From the NCBI GenBank assembly GCA_033026295.1, contig CM065170.1, positions 20,532,040 to 20,596,039 on the forward strand: a stretch of DNA of 64,000 nucleotides, in the 5' to 3' direction. The position numbers and the translations under genes are program-made. This DNA comes from Channa striata (taxonomy: Eukaryota; Chordata; Actinopteri; Anabantiformes; Channidae). The notes under the pieces were generated by a model. That model saw only the letters and a program-made list of their open reading frames with translations. It had not been told where the DNA came from and did not search any database. Positions within the stretch are counted from its first letter, which is position 1. Every line of letters begins with the position of its first letter. Shown one piece after another: positions 11,895 to 22,600 of this stretch.

Positions 11895-13490
11895 TCCTAA
11901 AGTGAATTTTCATGTATATATACATTTCTATTTGGATGCACCTGCTCAAAAAATGGTTATTGTAGTTGTGGCCATATTATCTAACCCTAATCACAACCAG
12001 CAAACACTTGCTGAAGTTATTAAAAACTAGTAAGCTGCCAAGTTCTCTCAAGAGTAAAAAGCACTCAGATGAAATGAAATATAACAGTCCCATTTTGCTG
12101 ACGTTTTTCTTTTCATACTATCACAGGTGTTTGGAATAGGATGTTCACTGCTGGATGTCCTACTCCTCCAGATGCGACCTCCCCAGACCTCCTGCTTTCC
12201 CCACACTAGCAGCCTCGCAGCAGGTGTGTGTTTCGCTTTGTAGCGTCATCACTACTTCTGACCACCCTCCAATATAAATTACAGTCCTGGAGCCTCATAC
12301 CAAAGCCTCATGATAACTGGAGCGTGCGATCCTTGTTGTTATTTTCCTTTCCCCTTCCTTGTTTATCCCTATTCCAGGCTATGAGGCGAAGCACAGCTCA
12401 GGACACTATGCAAAATGTCTTTATTAATATGAAAATTTAATCTGTGATGACATTGTGCGTGACTTTAAATTCAATTCACAGTGCCTACAGGAAGGACACT
12501 GTTCTGCAGAATCAGGAAAATGAACATTTTAGAAAAAAAAGAGGTCATATAAATAATGATAGCATCACTCAGTTAAATATATATTATGCAAAAGTGTTGT
12601 GATTCACAGAATGCATAGGAGCTAGAACACAGAAGCCTTGCAGTCAACTTTTCATTTTCAAGTCCTGATAACAAAACCCCCTTTGAGCCAACTTACAGCA
12701 TCCATGCATTTGCTCTTGGGGTGTTTACTTACTTCCCTATTTGAAGCCCGTCCCTCACTGTTGGGAGACAAATGTCACCTCCCTCTCTCCTCCCCCATAA
12801 CACTGTCTTGGAGCTGACAGATGTCTCGTATTCATGAATATTCTGTGCACCGCCAGGGCCTGACGCTGCTGATGCAGCTTTGATCTTTATTTCAAAAGAA
12901 AGTTCTGTCTGTGCTTTGTGTGACTCACAGCGCATTTACTGTTGTAACCAGTTTGTTTTCAGTGCAGTAATAGAGGAGTGGATCGAAGCTCGTCAGGGCT
13001 GAGTCCAAGGCGGGAGGGACACTCCTCAAATCAGGATGAGAAGAGAGAACTTCTCTGGCAATTATGATCCAGTGAAGAATGGCCAGCAATGGTGCCTCCA
13101 TAAACACTACAATAAACACTACAGTACATCTTATTTGAGCTTTAAAGGGGTCTCCTCATTTATCATCACTGATCCTTTTATACATATCACAAACTCACGC
13201 AAACAACAGAAAGTTGATTGATCACACTTGACTTAATGTCTGGTCTCCTGTGAGAAATGTCTCTCCTTTGTAGCCAACCACCAACCGCAACATTCTCCTT
13301 AAAAGACTTAAATGTCCAAATGTTTTAATAAATTTGTGTACATCCATTTTTTCAAAATGGGAGCTTAAAGTCCCCCAAATTACACCGGATTCTTATATTC
13401 TTACTAGTATCATTTGCTTTACCATGTGTCAGGACAATGGAAGGTGGCCACTTTAATCTTACTTCTGTACAAATTAATTTTCTTATGATA
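11895..13490. other. Unique DNA including a possible conserved block
   Basis: No open frame has a recognised domain. The part at about 12750-12930 is less AT-rich and contains ATTCATGAATATTC, the kind of composition seen in conserved non-coding DNA. That is inference only. The remainder shows nothing recognised. Confidence 0.4.
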
Positions 13491-13952
13491 ATTATGGTGC
13501 ATCACTACGTTCAATCCTCGATACTGTTGTCCCTCTGAAAAAGAAGCCAGTAAATTAGAAGAGACGATCTCCATGGTTTTGATCACAAACCCACAACTTA
13601 AAGCAGGCAACATGAAAGCTAGAGTAATTTAGAAAGATCTTGTTTAGCCTGGACAAACAAACTAATCATGCACAAAAAAGTCGTCCACAGTACCACAACG
13701 GCATATTATTTATCACTAATAGAGGAAAATAAGAACAACCATGGTTTCTTTTCAGCACTGTAGCCAGGCTGACTGAGAGCCATAGTTCAGCTGAGCCTAG
13801 TTTTCCATTAACGCTGAGCAGCAATGGGCAGCAATGAATGATTTTCTTTAAAAATAAAATTGTAGCTAGTAGAGAAAATTCACCAGACCCTCCCCCAAAA
13901 TACAACAGAATTAGAATCATCAGTAAGTCCTCAGTCCCTTTTAGACTGCTTT

Positions 13953-14438
13953 GTGCCCATAGACCTTGCTGAGTTAACCTCAACTATTATGGCATCTAAA
14001 CCAACAACATGTCTGCTAGATCCTATTCCAGTTAGACTGCTCAAAGACGCTCTACCCTTATTAGACACGTTCGTACTAGATATCATTAATCTATCTTTAC
14101 AAACAGGATATGTACCAAAGGCCTATGAGGTAGCTGTAATCAAACCTCTTAAAAAACCTTGTCTCGATCCAGGTGTCTTAGCCAATTACAGACCAATATC
14201 CAATCTCCCCTTTATTTCTAAAATACTTGAAAAAGTAGTTGCAAAGCAATTATGTGACCACCTGTGCAGAAACAACTTGTTTGAAGAATTTCAGTCAGGA
14301 TTTAGAGTTCATCATAGCACAGAAACCGCACTGATTAAAGTCACCAACGATCTTCTTCTGGCTTCAGATAATGGACTTCTCTCTATACTAGTTCTGTTAG
14401 ATCTTAGTGCTGCATTTAACACCATCGATCACAAATGA
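13953..14438 (+). pseudogene. L2 reverse transcriptase fragment (N-terminal half)
   Basis: A 161-codon open segment of a LINE ORF2 covers the fingers and the first catalytic motif. It matches 52083-52580 almost residue for residue. The second Asp position of the FD pair in motif A reads Asn (AAFNT). The frame ends at a stop directly after the IDH motif. It has no start or stop of its own as a gene and is a relic. Confidence 0.85.
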
Positions 14439-14695
14439 TTATTACAGACACTAGAACATGTAAAACTGGGATTAAAGGAACTGCCCTAAATTGGTTTAAA
14501 TCGTATCTATCAGATTCCAGTTTGCTCATGTCAATAATGAATCTTCCATGCGCACAAAGGTATTTATGGAGTTTCACAAGGCTCTTTGTTAGGACCAAAA
14601 CTTTTTACTCTATATATGTCTCCTCTACACAACATTATTAGAAAAGACTCCATTAATGTCCATGTCCACGCTGATGTCACGCATTTATATCTATC

Positions 14696-14920
14696 TGTCA
14701 CGGTCTCGGCATTGATCTATGTTGCCCTGGTTACGGTCCTTTGTCTCTCTCTACCTTGCTCTCTTCCCTGCTCATTAGACCCGATGCGTTTCACCTGTGC
14801 CACTCCTACATAAGCCCTGCCTGCCCAATTCCCTGTGCCAGATTATCATTCATGTTTTGTTCAATGTTGTGCCAAGTCTTTAATGTTTTGCTTCAAGGTT
14901 TTTTGCTTCAAGGTTTATTA
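14696..14920 (+). repeat. LTR-like fragment inside the L2 copy
   Basis: It starts TGTCACGGTCTCGG, as does the unit at 21290. It then follows that unit through the CACTCCTAC...AAGCCCTG block and the CTTCAAGGTTTTTT block before the match ends near 14920. It looks like the 5' third of an LTR-like unit that landed in the L2 copy, with a later deletion removing the rest and the adjoining L2 DNA. Confidence 0.5.
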
Positions 14921-14965
14921 CTTTGTTGTGAATTGGACCTATATAAATAAAATTCAATCAATTTA

Positions 14966-15984
14966 TGCCAATTTAATAGTTAATGTGTGAGTTTACTGGA
15001 AAAAATATTAAATTTCCATATTTTAAATCAGAGATACAACTGGTGATTCCTGAGTATATGATTGTGACCATCTGGATATTTATTGATTGATTCCACTGTC
15101 TTCTAAAAATTATTTCTCTATACAACAAAACTGCAATTGTAAACAAATTTTTTGTGTTAAAATAATGACATATATTAACAGTTAATATAACACTGATACT
15201 GAACATATCAGTAATGAGGACAATGTATTTGCAAAAGTAAAGGAGAAGATAGATAAGACAAACAGAAATAAAGTAATATCCGGTAACAAACCCAGCCTTT
15301 ATTTCCCCAGTGCTGCTTTGTTAAGTAGCATCCCAAGTCACAAATACAGTAATATGGGCACATTAGAAAGACTGCAAGTAGACTGCTTTCAAACAAGTCT
15401 CCTCCCAGACAGATATTCATGTAGGCACTGGAGAAAAGAGAAAACTGAACAACACAATCGTATGAGAGTCTGGGTAAAATAAAGAGACGCCACCAGCTGC
15501 AGCCTGCCAGTGTTGTTACAGCATTGCCCCTCTTGACCTCTGTGAAAACCCATCGGGCTCCATTCACTGGCTGGGCTTTTCAGACAGTATACACTTGCAT
15601 TGCCCGTAATGATATTGGTTTCTCTCAACACGCCTTTTGAGTGGTTGCTGGGTCTCAGGACTCTTTTGTTGCATGGCCTGGATGAAGAAGTATCTCTTTT
15701 CCAGTCTCCAGCCACATACACAGGGAGAGTAGCAAGAGCACAGAGTCCCCTGCAGACTCCAACAATCTCTTTATAGCCCACTTCCTCCAGAGACAGGCAC
15801 ATTGGGTTTGCTCTTTCCAGCAGATGATTAATCTTCTCATTATCTGACATCACATTTAAAGCAGTACTCCTCTACTTCCAAAAAAGTAACTGCTCCTGCT
15901 CTTGCAGAGATGACTGTGAGGAAATTACTAATTTTGTGAAAAATAACTTACTTTGCTTAAATACATGTCAGAAACATGTTTTCC
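14966..15984. other. Unique DNA, no gene recognised
   Basis: The minus-strand frames at 15208-15567 and 15389-15853 are open but overlap each other in different frames and show no domain. No repeat family was recognised. Confidence 0.45.
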
Positions 15985-16500
15985 AACCATATCATTACTT
16001 TGACATAACTCTGGTCCCCAGTTCTACTGCATGGAATCTCTGAGTCATTTTTGACCAGGATTTTCATTTACCTCACACATAAAACAAATCTATGGAACAG
16101 CCGTTTTCCATCTACGAAACATTGCCAGAATTAGGAGCATCCTGTCTCAAAGTAATGCTGGTTCATGCATTCGTTACATCTAGATTGGACTACTGTAATT
16201 CTCTACTTTCAGGCTGCCCCAGTAACTCTAAAAAGCCTTCAATTAATCCAAAATGCTGCAGCAAGATTACTGACTGGGATTGGTAAGAGAGATCATATTT
16301 TACCTTCCTAACTTTTCTTTATTGGCTTCCCATTAAATGTAGAGTAGAATTTAAAACCCTTCTTCTTAGTCATAAAGCTATACACAGTCAAGCTCCATCA
16401 TACCTAAAAGATCTCCTAGTACCATATCATCCTAATAGTCCCACTGTTGTAAATTGGTGCTATATAAATAACGTTGAATTGAATTGAATGGAATGGAATT
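15985..16500 (+). mobile_element. L2-clade LINE, 3' fragment
   Basis: Collinear with about 52985-53445 of the best copy: the segment after the reverse transcriptase core (SRLDYCNSLLSGCPSNS and the QNAAARLLTGI region). It then jumps near 16445 to the last part of the 3' UTR (TTGTAAATTGGTGCTATAT) and ends in repeated TTGAA units. Frameshifts break the coding part. The jump deletes most of the 3' UTR. Confidence 0.85.
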
Positions 16501-16509
16501 TTTGTTGAA

Positions 16510-16940
16510 ATTAAAAGTGACCCTGACAAACTATACCTGGTGAGAAATTAAATTAATATTGATGAGGAGGCATATACAGCCAAATGCAAATTTGACATCA
16601 GCCAATCTTGTCCTAAGTAAAGTAAGCCTGTATAAGATTGTCCCTGTAACTTATAGACTAGCAGTGAGTCAGTCTCTGTTCCATAGTCAATAATATGAGT
16701 GAAAAAAATAAGTTTAGTCAACAAAACTGGATTTTAAAAAAGCCATAAAGATCTTAACCCCAACTGCAAACACAAAAAACTTGTGTAGATTATCTGTTCT
16801 AAATGGGAACATGTACACATGCATGAAAGTTCTGTCGTAGTTTGATGTGGCTGCATACCGAATGAACTTTCTGGATAATGGAAACAAATTGTGCTATACA
16901 ATATAATTTGTTTCTCCACAGCACGTTGGTATGAAATGAG
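16510..16940. other. Unique DNA, no gene recognised
   Basis: Low-complexity AT-rich sequence between an L2 tail and a SINE. No coding or repeat signal was recognised. Confidence 0.45.
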
Positions 16941-16941
16941 G

Positions 16942-17112
16942 TGGCCTGGTGGCTCAATGGGTAGAGCATCAGGCTGGGATGGAGGAGTCTTGAAGATCAA
17001 ATGCTAGCCCACGCATCAGGTGTGCCCTTGAACAAACACTAGATCCCTGGTACCGCCTGTGGCAGCCCACTGCTCCTCCCATTAAATGGGGGGACTGAAT
17101 TTCACTGTAACA
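16942..17112 (+). repeat. tRNA-derived SINE, family S2
   Basis: An A box lies at 16950-16961 (TGGCTCAATGGG) with tRNA-like context (GGGTAGAGCATCAGGC), then a diverged B-box region. The 3' half (GGCAGCCCACTGCTCC, then GAATTTCACTGTAAC) is the same tail as the inverted unit near 44230-44365. Pol III promoter remnants support a SINE. Non-coding. Confidence 0.65.
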
Positions 17113-17779
17113 GGCAAATGTGCTGATGACATTGAATTGTATTTTGTACAATCTGGCAGCCTTGTGAAGATGAGACATGAGTCATGTTTACCTAAATGTA
17201 TTTCCAGCACATATAAATAGAAAGAAATAATCAATGTTTCTGACTGTTGCTGGCTTTTTGACCCTGGGAACAAACAGCTACAAAGAAAAAAGTGAGGCAG
17301 AGAGAAAAGTAATAGAAACATATATCTGCTCAAAGAGTAGAAATTTACTAATGTCAGATTTAAATCGAGCTGCACTACTGCCATTTTCATTTGTTGCCAT
17401 TGATTTTTTATTTTTTTATTTTTTTTCCAGCTGAATAAAAGGCAAACTGGGCCAAACTACTGCCAGGGAGAAACAATGTCTGTCTAAATATAGGCCACAT
17501 CTCCTGAAACAACACTAAAGTACACTAAACTTTTTTATTAAAATTTCTACAACATCATTTGAGATTATTCTTTACTTACTAACCTTTCTAAATCAAATGA
17601 GCTTGGTAACGTTGTTGCTGCGACATATGCCGTGACCTGCTCATGCATTTTGCTGCTTCTGTTTTTATCAAAGTTCCCACCCTCTGCTGGTTCAAGTTTC
17701 TGACCCACTTCAGAAACCATTAGTGTTTGCAACAGTTTAAGTTTGCAACTTATTTGTTGGAGAACCATTTTTCTAGCCC
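17113..17779. other. Unique DNA, no gene recognised
   Basis: AT-rich with pyrimidine tracts near 17410. The frames are short and without motifs. The Rex1-like homology starts only at about 17780. Confidence 0.45.
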
Positions 17780-19311
17780 TGAGGCTAGCAAACGTCTGGC
17801 AGATGACCTTAACAACTTTTATCGTCGGTTTGAAAAGAACCACCTCACACCTCCTGACCACACAATAGGCTTACCCGCACCCCCCACCATTCTCACCCTC
17901 CCCTCATTAGACCCCCTACCGGCACTGAAGATCTGTGAAGGAGACGTCTGCCGTCTCCTTCAGAGGCAGAAAACCAGGAAGTCCCCGGAACCCGACGGTG
18001 TGTCCCCAACCTGTCTGAAAGTCTGCTCTGACCAGCTGGCGTCGATCTTCACTCATATGTTCAACCGTTCTCTGCGGCAGTGTGTAGTGCCCAACTGCTT
18101 CAGACAATCCTCCATCATGCCGCTGTCCACCATCAACAGTCTGAACAACTACAGGCCTGTTGCCCTGACGTCTGTGATAATGAAGTCGTTTGAGAGGCTG
18201 GTGCTGAGCCACCTGAAGGACATCACAGACCCCCTGCTGGACCCCATGCAGTTTGCCTTCAGGGAAAACAGGTCGGCTGGTGATGCAGTAAACCTGGGAC
18301 TCCACTACATCCTGCAGCACCTGGATCGCCCTGGCATGTCAGGATTTTAATTGCGGACTTCAGTTCAGCTTTCAACACCATTATCCCTGAATTACTACAC
18401 CGCAAGCTGACCCAGATCACCGTACCTGCTTCCACATGTGAGTGGATCAACAGCTTCCTGACTGACAGGAGGCAGAAGGTGAGGCTGGGTAACATCACAT
18501 CTGGCACCCGCACCATCAGCACCGGTGCACCACAGGGGTGTGTCCTCTCCCCACTGCTCTTCTCTCTGTACACTAACGACTGCACCTCAGGGGACCCATC
18601 TGTGAAAATCCTGAAATATGCCGATGAAATGACTGTCATTGGGCTGATCCAGCACGGAGATGAGTCTGCGTACAGGCGAGAGGTAGAGCAGCTGGCTCAG
18701 TGGTGCAGTCAGAACCACCTAGAGCTCAACATGCTCAAGACTGTGGAGATGATGGTAAACTTCAGGCGAAACCGCCTGCCCCCCCCCCTCACCATCTACA
18801 ACAACACAGTGTCTACTGTGGACTCATTCAGGTTTCTCCGATCCACAATTTCCCAGTACCTGAAGTGGTCCCCTCACATAGACACTATCCGCAAAAAATC
18901 TCAGCAGAGGTTGTATTTTCTGAGACAGCTCAAGAAGTTCAATCTTCCCAAGGAGCTGCTGTCCATTTTCTACACTGCCACCATCCAGTCTGTCTCTGCA
19001 CCTCCATCACTGTGTGGTTTGGCTCAGCCACCAAGCTAGATAGGCACAGATTGCAGCGGGTGGTCAGGTCAGCAGAAAAGATAACTGGGACTGAGCTTCC
19101 TTCCATCCAAAGCCTGTACCAGTCCAGAATCAGAAAACGGGCAGCAAGTATCACTGCTGACCCCACACACCCCGCACAGAAATTGTTTAAGCTTCTCCCC
19201 TCTGGCAGGCGCTACAGAGCTATGTCCACCAGAACCACCAGACACAGAGTCAGTTTCTTCCCCCAGGCTTTGTCCGAGCTGAACTCTCAGTGCAATAACC
19301 CTCAAATGTGA
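17727..19311 (+). pseudogene. Rex1-like reverse transcriptase, frameshifted
   Basis: Three open segments together cover one reverse transcriptase plus C-terminal domain. Segment one (to 18350) holds the fingers with NNYRPVALTS. Segment two holds motif A (ADFSSAFNTI, around 18355-18385), motif B (TGAPQGCVLSPLLFSLY) and motif C. Segment three (to the stop at 19311) holds the WFGSAT and SGRRYRA regions. Frameshifts lie near 18335 and 18995. Motif C reads YADE at 18617-18628 instead of YADD, so one metal-binding Asp is replaced by Glu. The element is dead. The first part of the frame, before about 17780, is unrelated flank. Confidence 0.85.
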
Positions 19312-19485
19312 CATAGTGTGCAATAAGTTTTTTTTTATGTCTATGTGTTTATATTTTTGTAACTATGTAAATAATTGTTAATTAAAAGAGTACTAAGAGA
19401 CAGAGATAGACCAAATTCAATTCCTTGCTTGTCTTGGCTTGTCCTCACAAACGTGGTGAATAAAGTTGATTCTGATTCTGAATTG
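17780..19485 (+). mobile_element. Rex1/Babar-like LINE, 5'-truncated
   Basis: A non-LTR retrotransposon relic carrying reverse transcriptase and the C-terminal region but no endonuclease. The 3' end is an AATAAAGTTGATTC unit followed by short TGATTC repeats, as in CR1/L2/Rex1-type LINEs that lack a poly(A) tail. Codon use is GC-richer than the flanks. Assignment to the Rex1/Babar group is from the protein pattern (MKSFERLVLSHL, VWFGSAT, LPSGRRYRA). A related CR1-group family is possible. Confidence 0.8.
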
Positions 19486-21289
19486 ATTAAGCATTTTTTC
19501 TTTTCTTTTGTCTTTTCATTTTTTTTTAACTCTTACTCAGACTCTTCCAAAGTGCAGGTTAAAACATTTTACTGTGCATGTGGTTTGTAGGCTCATGTCA
19601 CATGCCCACGTTACAGCGTGTACATAAAATTGCCAGTTTAGCAACATTTTATGGGGAGAAATTATCGCCACATGCTAGATGATACAATATGGCACACCCC
19701 TATTTTGAAACCTTTTTGTAACAAAATGCCCCCTAAACTCTTCATCTTTTGCTTTTTGGTACTTTCTTGATGCTTTAATACAACCATTATAACAGACCAC
19801 GTGATCAAAGATATAATCCACTTGAAGCAACTTTAGTCTTGGACATACTGACACACAGTTATTTCTGTTACCTTGCAACAAACTATGAGCTTTTAGCCAA
19901 AAAGTCCTCCAACCTCAAAAAACAGGTTGTTTGTCCCTACTTTCTGATATAACACAGAAACCTTTTTTTAAACAGCACCCGTACTTAGAAAGGTAGGTGT
20001 CTATTGAACCAACTTCGGTACCAGACACCAAAATGGCAGCTGGTTTAAAACTGTTTCCCTAAACAGTCAATCACATTGCATTTTAACTACTCGACAGTAG
20101 CAGTTCGGTTGGTCTTCAGGGTTATGCTTAGGTACTAGATAAACATGGTACTAGATGGTACTAGATAAACATGATTGGGTTTAGGTAAAATGCTGTAGTT
20201 TTGCTTCACTCACCTGATTCTTCATATAACATATGTCATGTGACTTGTTACAAAAGCAAAAGAAAGTTTTACACTGGACTGGAACTCTGTCCTTCAGTAT
20301 AAAAGTCCTCTACTTCCATCCACACAAATGTCTTCCTTATAAGCGCTTCTCAGTCACTGTGTTCCGTTTGTTACAGCTGTAACAGAGAACAGAACAGAAA
20401 AAAAGGGAGACAAAAGAAGCAAAAACAAAACACTGGCCTTGTTGGTAGGATCAGCAGATTGAAAATGCACAGGTCTGAAGCTGGAAAAGCTACAGAATCA
20501 ATAAATGATGTGAGGTGAGAAATGACATTACCACAGCTTGAACCAAAAGTGTTCATCAAGTTCTCTGTTTAGAAGCCAGACACCTGAATACTGCAGGGAG
20601 CATGATCTTACTGTACCATGTTTATTTTGCATAGATCATACAGTATGTGCTGTATATTGTAACAGAGACGAACTTGGTACGTTCAAGGTTTCAACAGTTC
20701 TGTTTTCAGTGGGACATAACAGACTTTAGCCTACTAAAGACAACACGATAGGTGTCCATACATCATAATGTCTGACATGGTTGACCAAATCAGCTGCTGC
20801 ATGGTTTATCGCTAGTTGTGTTATCTCGTACCTTGTCTTCAAATTGAAAAGCATCTGACTTACTTTTACTTAAATGCAGAACTCTTCATATCCACTTACG
20901 CTCCACAGCAGGAATGTTGATCACATTCACTTATGCAATCACTAAGCTTCCTGTTTGGGTAGATGAGCTCCTCTCTACCTCCGTTTGCTCACTTTTCTCA
21001 TCCAGCCATCTTCCTGTTCTACTCCAAACTTAAATCGATCCTGCTCTCAGTGTCTTGAAATATAAACTTTGGGGGGAGTGCTTTAGGACAACTTTGAAAC
21101 TCACAGTGCTGTGTCAGCATTACATTTCACAATACTTACTGTCAGGGGTGGAAAGAATTCAAAAATAGGCCACTAATATAGAAGTACCTTTACAGTACAG
21201 TAAATTTATGTACAGGAAAAGCTGATAATTGAGTTACAGTCCATCCAAAGCTTTAATTAAGGGTTTACCATTAAATGTCACTTACACAG
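19486..21289. other. Unique DNA, short local repeats only
   Basis: No gene recognised. Around 20140-20190 a GGTACTAGAT unit recurs three times, with TAAACATG following two of the copies. A mild purine stretch is at 20380-20430. Confidence 0.45.
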
Positions 21290-22027
21290 TGTCACGGTCT
21301 CGGCGTTGATGTGTGTTGCCCTTGTTACGTTCCTCCGTCTCTCTCCTCCTTGCTCTCCTCCCCTCTCGTTAGACAAATACATTTCACCTGTACCACTCCT
21401 ACTTAAGCCCTGTTTGCCCGTTTTGTTCATGTTTTCCTCTATGTTTTGCCAAGTGTCAAGTTTTTGCTTCAAGGTTTTTTCGCTTTTGCCAGAGTCACTT
21501 TTCCGTCTAAGGTTTTGGACTATTCGCCCTGGAATCCTATGCTTCTCTCCTGCCGCTGCCAAGACGTCTCTACAAACTGTCATGAGTATATCTGCTTTGT
21601 TACTTTGTTTGGTCAGAGTTCTTGACTTGTATGTTTTGTTACTTTCCCATGGACCTCGTTTTCAGTTGTTACTTTGTGCCTGTTTTTCTCCCTGACATTA
21701 TCAGCCGCTTTTAGTTTCTTCAGGTCTCTCCACGTACTCCCTCCATTGTACAGAACCCCTCCGTCATCCTGCCAGCTCTCCAGGATGACACCTCCTTAAG
21801 ACTCTTTTCATTCACAAGATTTCACTCCATTGTCTCACACTCACTCGCCTGTCTTTCTCCCCCTCAGATTCAGCCAGTGCTCCCTTGCCGTGAGCCACCC
21901 CTGGTGTTCCTACTGGCTGAAGCCTACTGTGTCATCTAATTAATTTATCAAACAATAAATCCCTTTCTTCCAATCACTTGTTCTTGTATCTATCTGGGTC
22001 CTCAAAAGAACGGTGTTCTGATAGACA
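21290..22027 (+). repeat. Candidate solo LTR or LTR-like unit
   Basis: Begins TGTCACGGTCTC and ends near GATAGACA, giving TGTC/GACA inverted ends. A polyadenylation-type AATAAA lies near 21953, about 70 bp before the end, as expected of an LTR. It is non-coding; the open frame at 21306-21695 shows no domain. The start is shared with 14696-14920. A perfect flanking duplication is not evident, so age or an alternative end is possible. Confidence 0.5.
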
Positions 22028-22029
22028 GA

Positions 22030-22600
22030 CTAATGAACTGTGCAGCTCATCAGCCAGATATGAAAGAGCCTCATAATACAGTGGGCTGATGATCAGCACC
22101 ATCAGGACAAAACTGAACAGTCACGTGAATAAGCTTGAATGAGGAATGTTATGAAGTCTATCCTCTTTTAAAACATGGTGGTGGCAGGATCATGATTTGA
22201 ACCTGTTTGTTCCTGTGCATCAGAATAGCCTGCGATCATTAATCGAGTTGTGAAAACTGAGTTGTACAGGAAAATGTCTGTAACCTGAATAATAACTGAA
22301 AGTGAATCATGCTGCAAGACAATACTACAAAAAACATGTAATGGTTTGAAAAGTCCTGACCTTAATCCTATAAAACTGTTGTAGAAGGACCTAAAGCAGG
22401 AAGTTCATCTGGTCCACCAACATCCCTGAGCTGAAGCTATTCTGTAACGAAGATTAGGCCAACAGGGCTGAAAAACGCAAGCAATATTTGAAGTTATGGC
22501 TGCAAAAAGGCACTTTCACTAGTTACAAGTTCACATACTTTTCCACGTAAAATAAATTAAAAAACTTTAATGTCTCACTGGGCTCCATTGATCTTGTTTT
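22030..22600 (+). pseudogene. Tc1-like transposase relic, third lineage
   Basis: From about 22170 it follows the C-terminal half of a fish Tc1 transposase: a CATGGTGGTGGCAG block (first catalytic region), ATGCTGCAAGACAA (second catalytic Asp region), AGTCCTGACCTTAATCC (the SPDLNP-type motif before the last acidic residue) and TGTTGTAGAAGGACCT. It ends in a 3' part with TTCACATACTTTTCCAC. Many stops and small gaps are present. It adjoins the LTR-like unit on its left, where the N-terminal half is missing. Confidence 0.75.

Larger units (their letters stand above)
13497..14965 (+). mobile_element. L2-clade LINE, 5'-truncated copy split by an LTR-like piece
   Basis: From 13497 it is collinear with the better copy at 50130-54180, starting between the endonuclease and the reverse transcriptase. 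The reverse transcriptase N-terminal half (13953-14438) is open for 161 codons, with NYRPISNLPF and the motif-A region LLDLSAAFNTIDH. Frames then break near 14440 and 14510. At 14696 L2 sequence stops in the motif-C region, just after the position of the active-site Asp pair, and an LTR-like piece follows. A short L2 3' tail reappears at about 14921-14965, ending in a TATAAATAAAATTCAAT-like terminus. Confidence 0.85.

Noticed and set aside
21306..21695. 129-codon frame with hydrophobic stretches
   Set aside because: It lies inside an LTR-like unit, in pyrimidine-rich sequence, and shows no domain.
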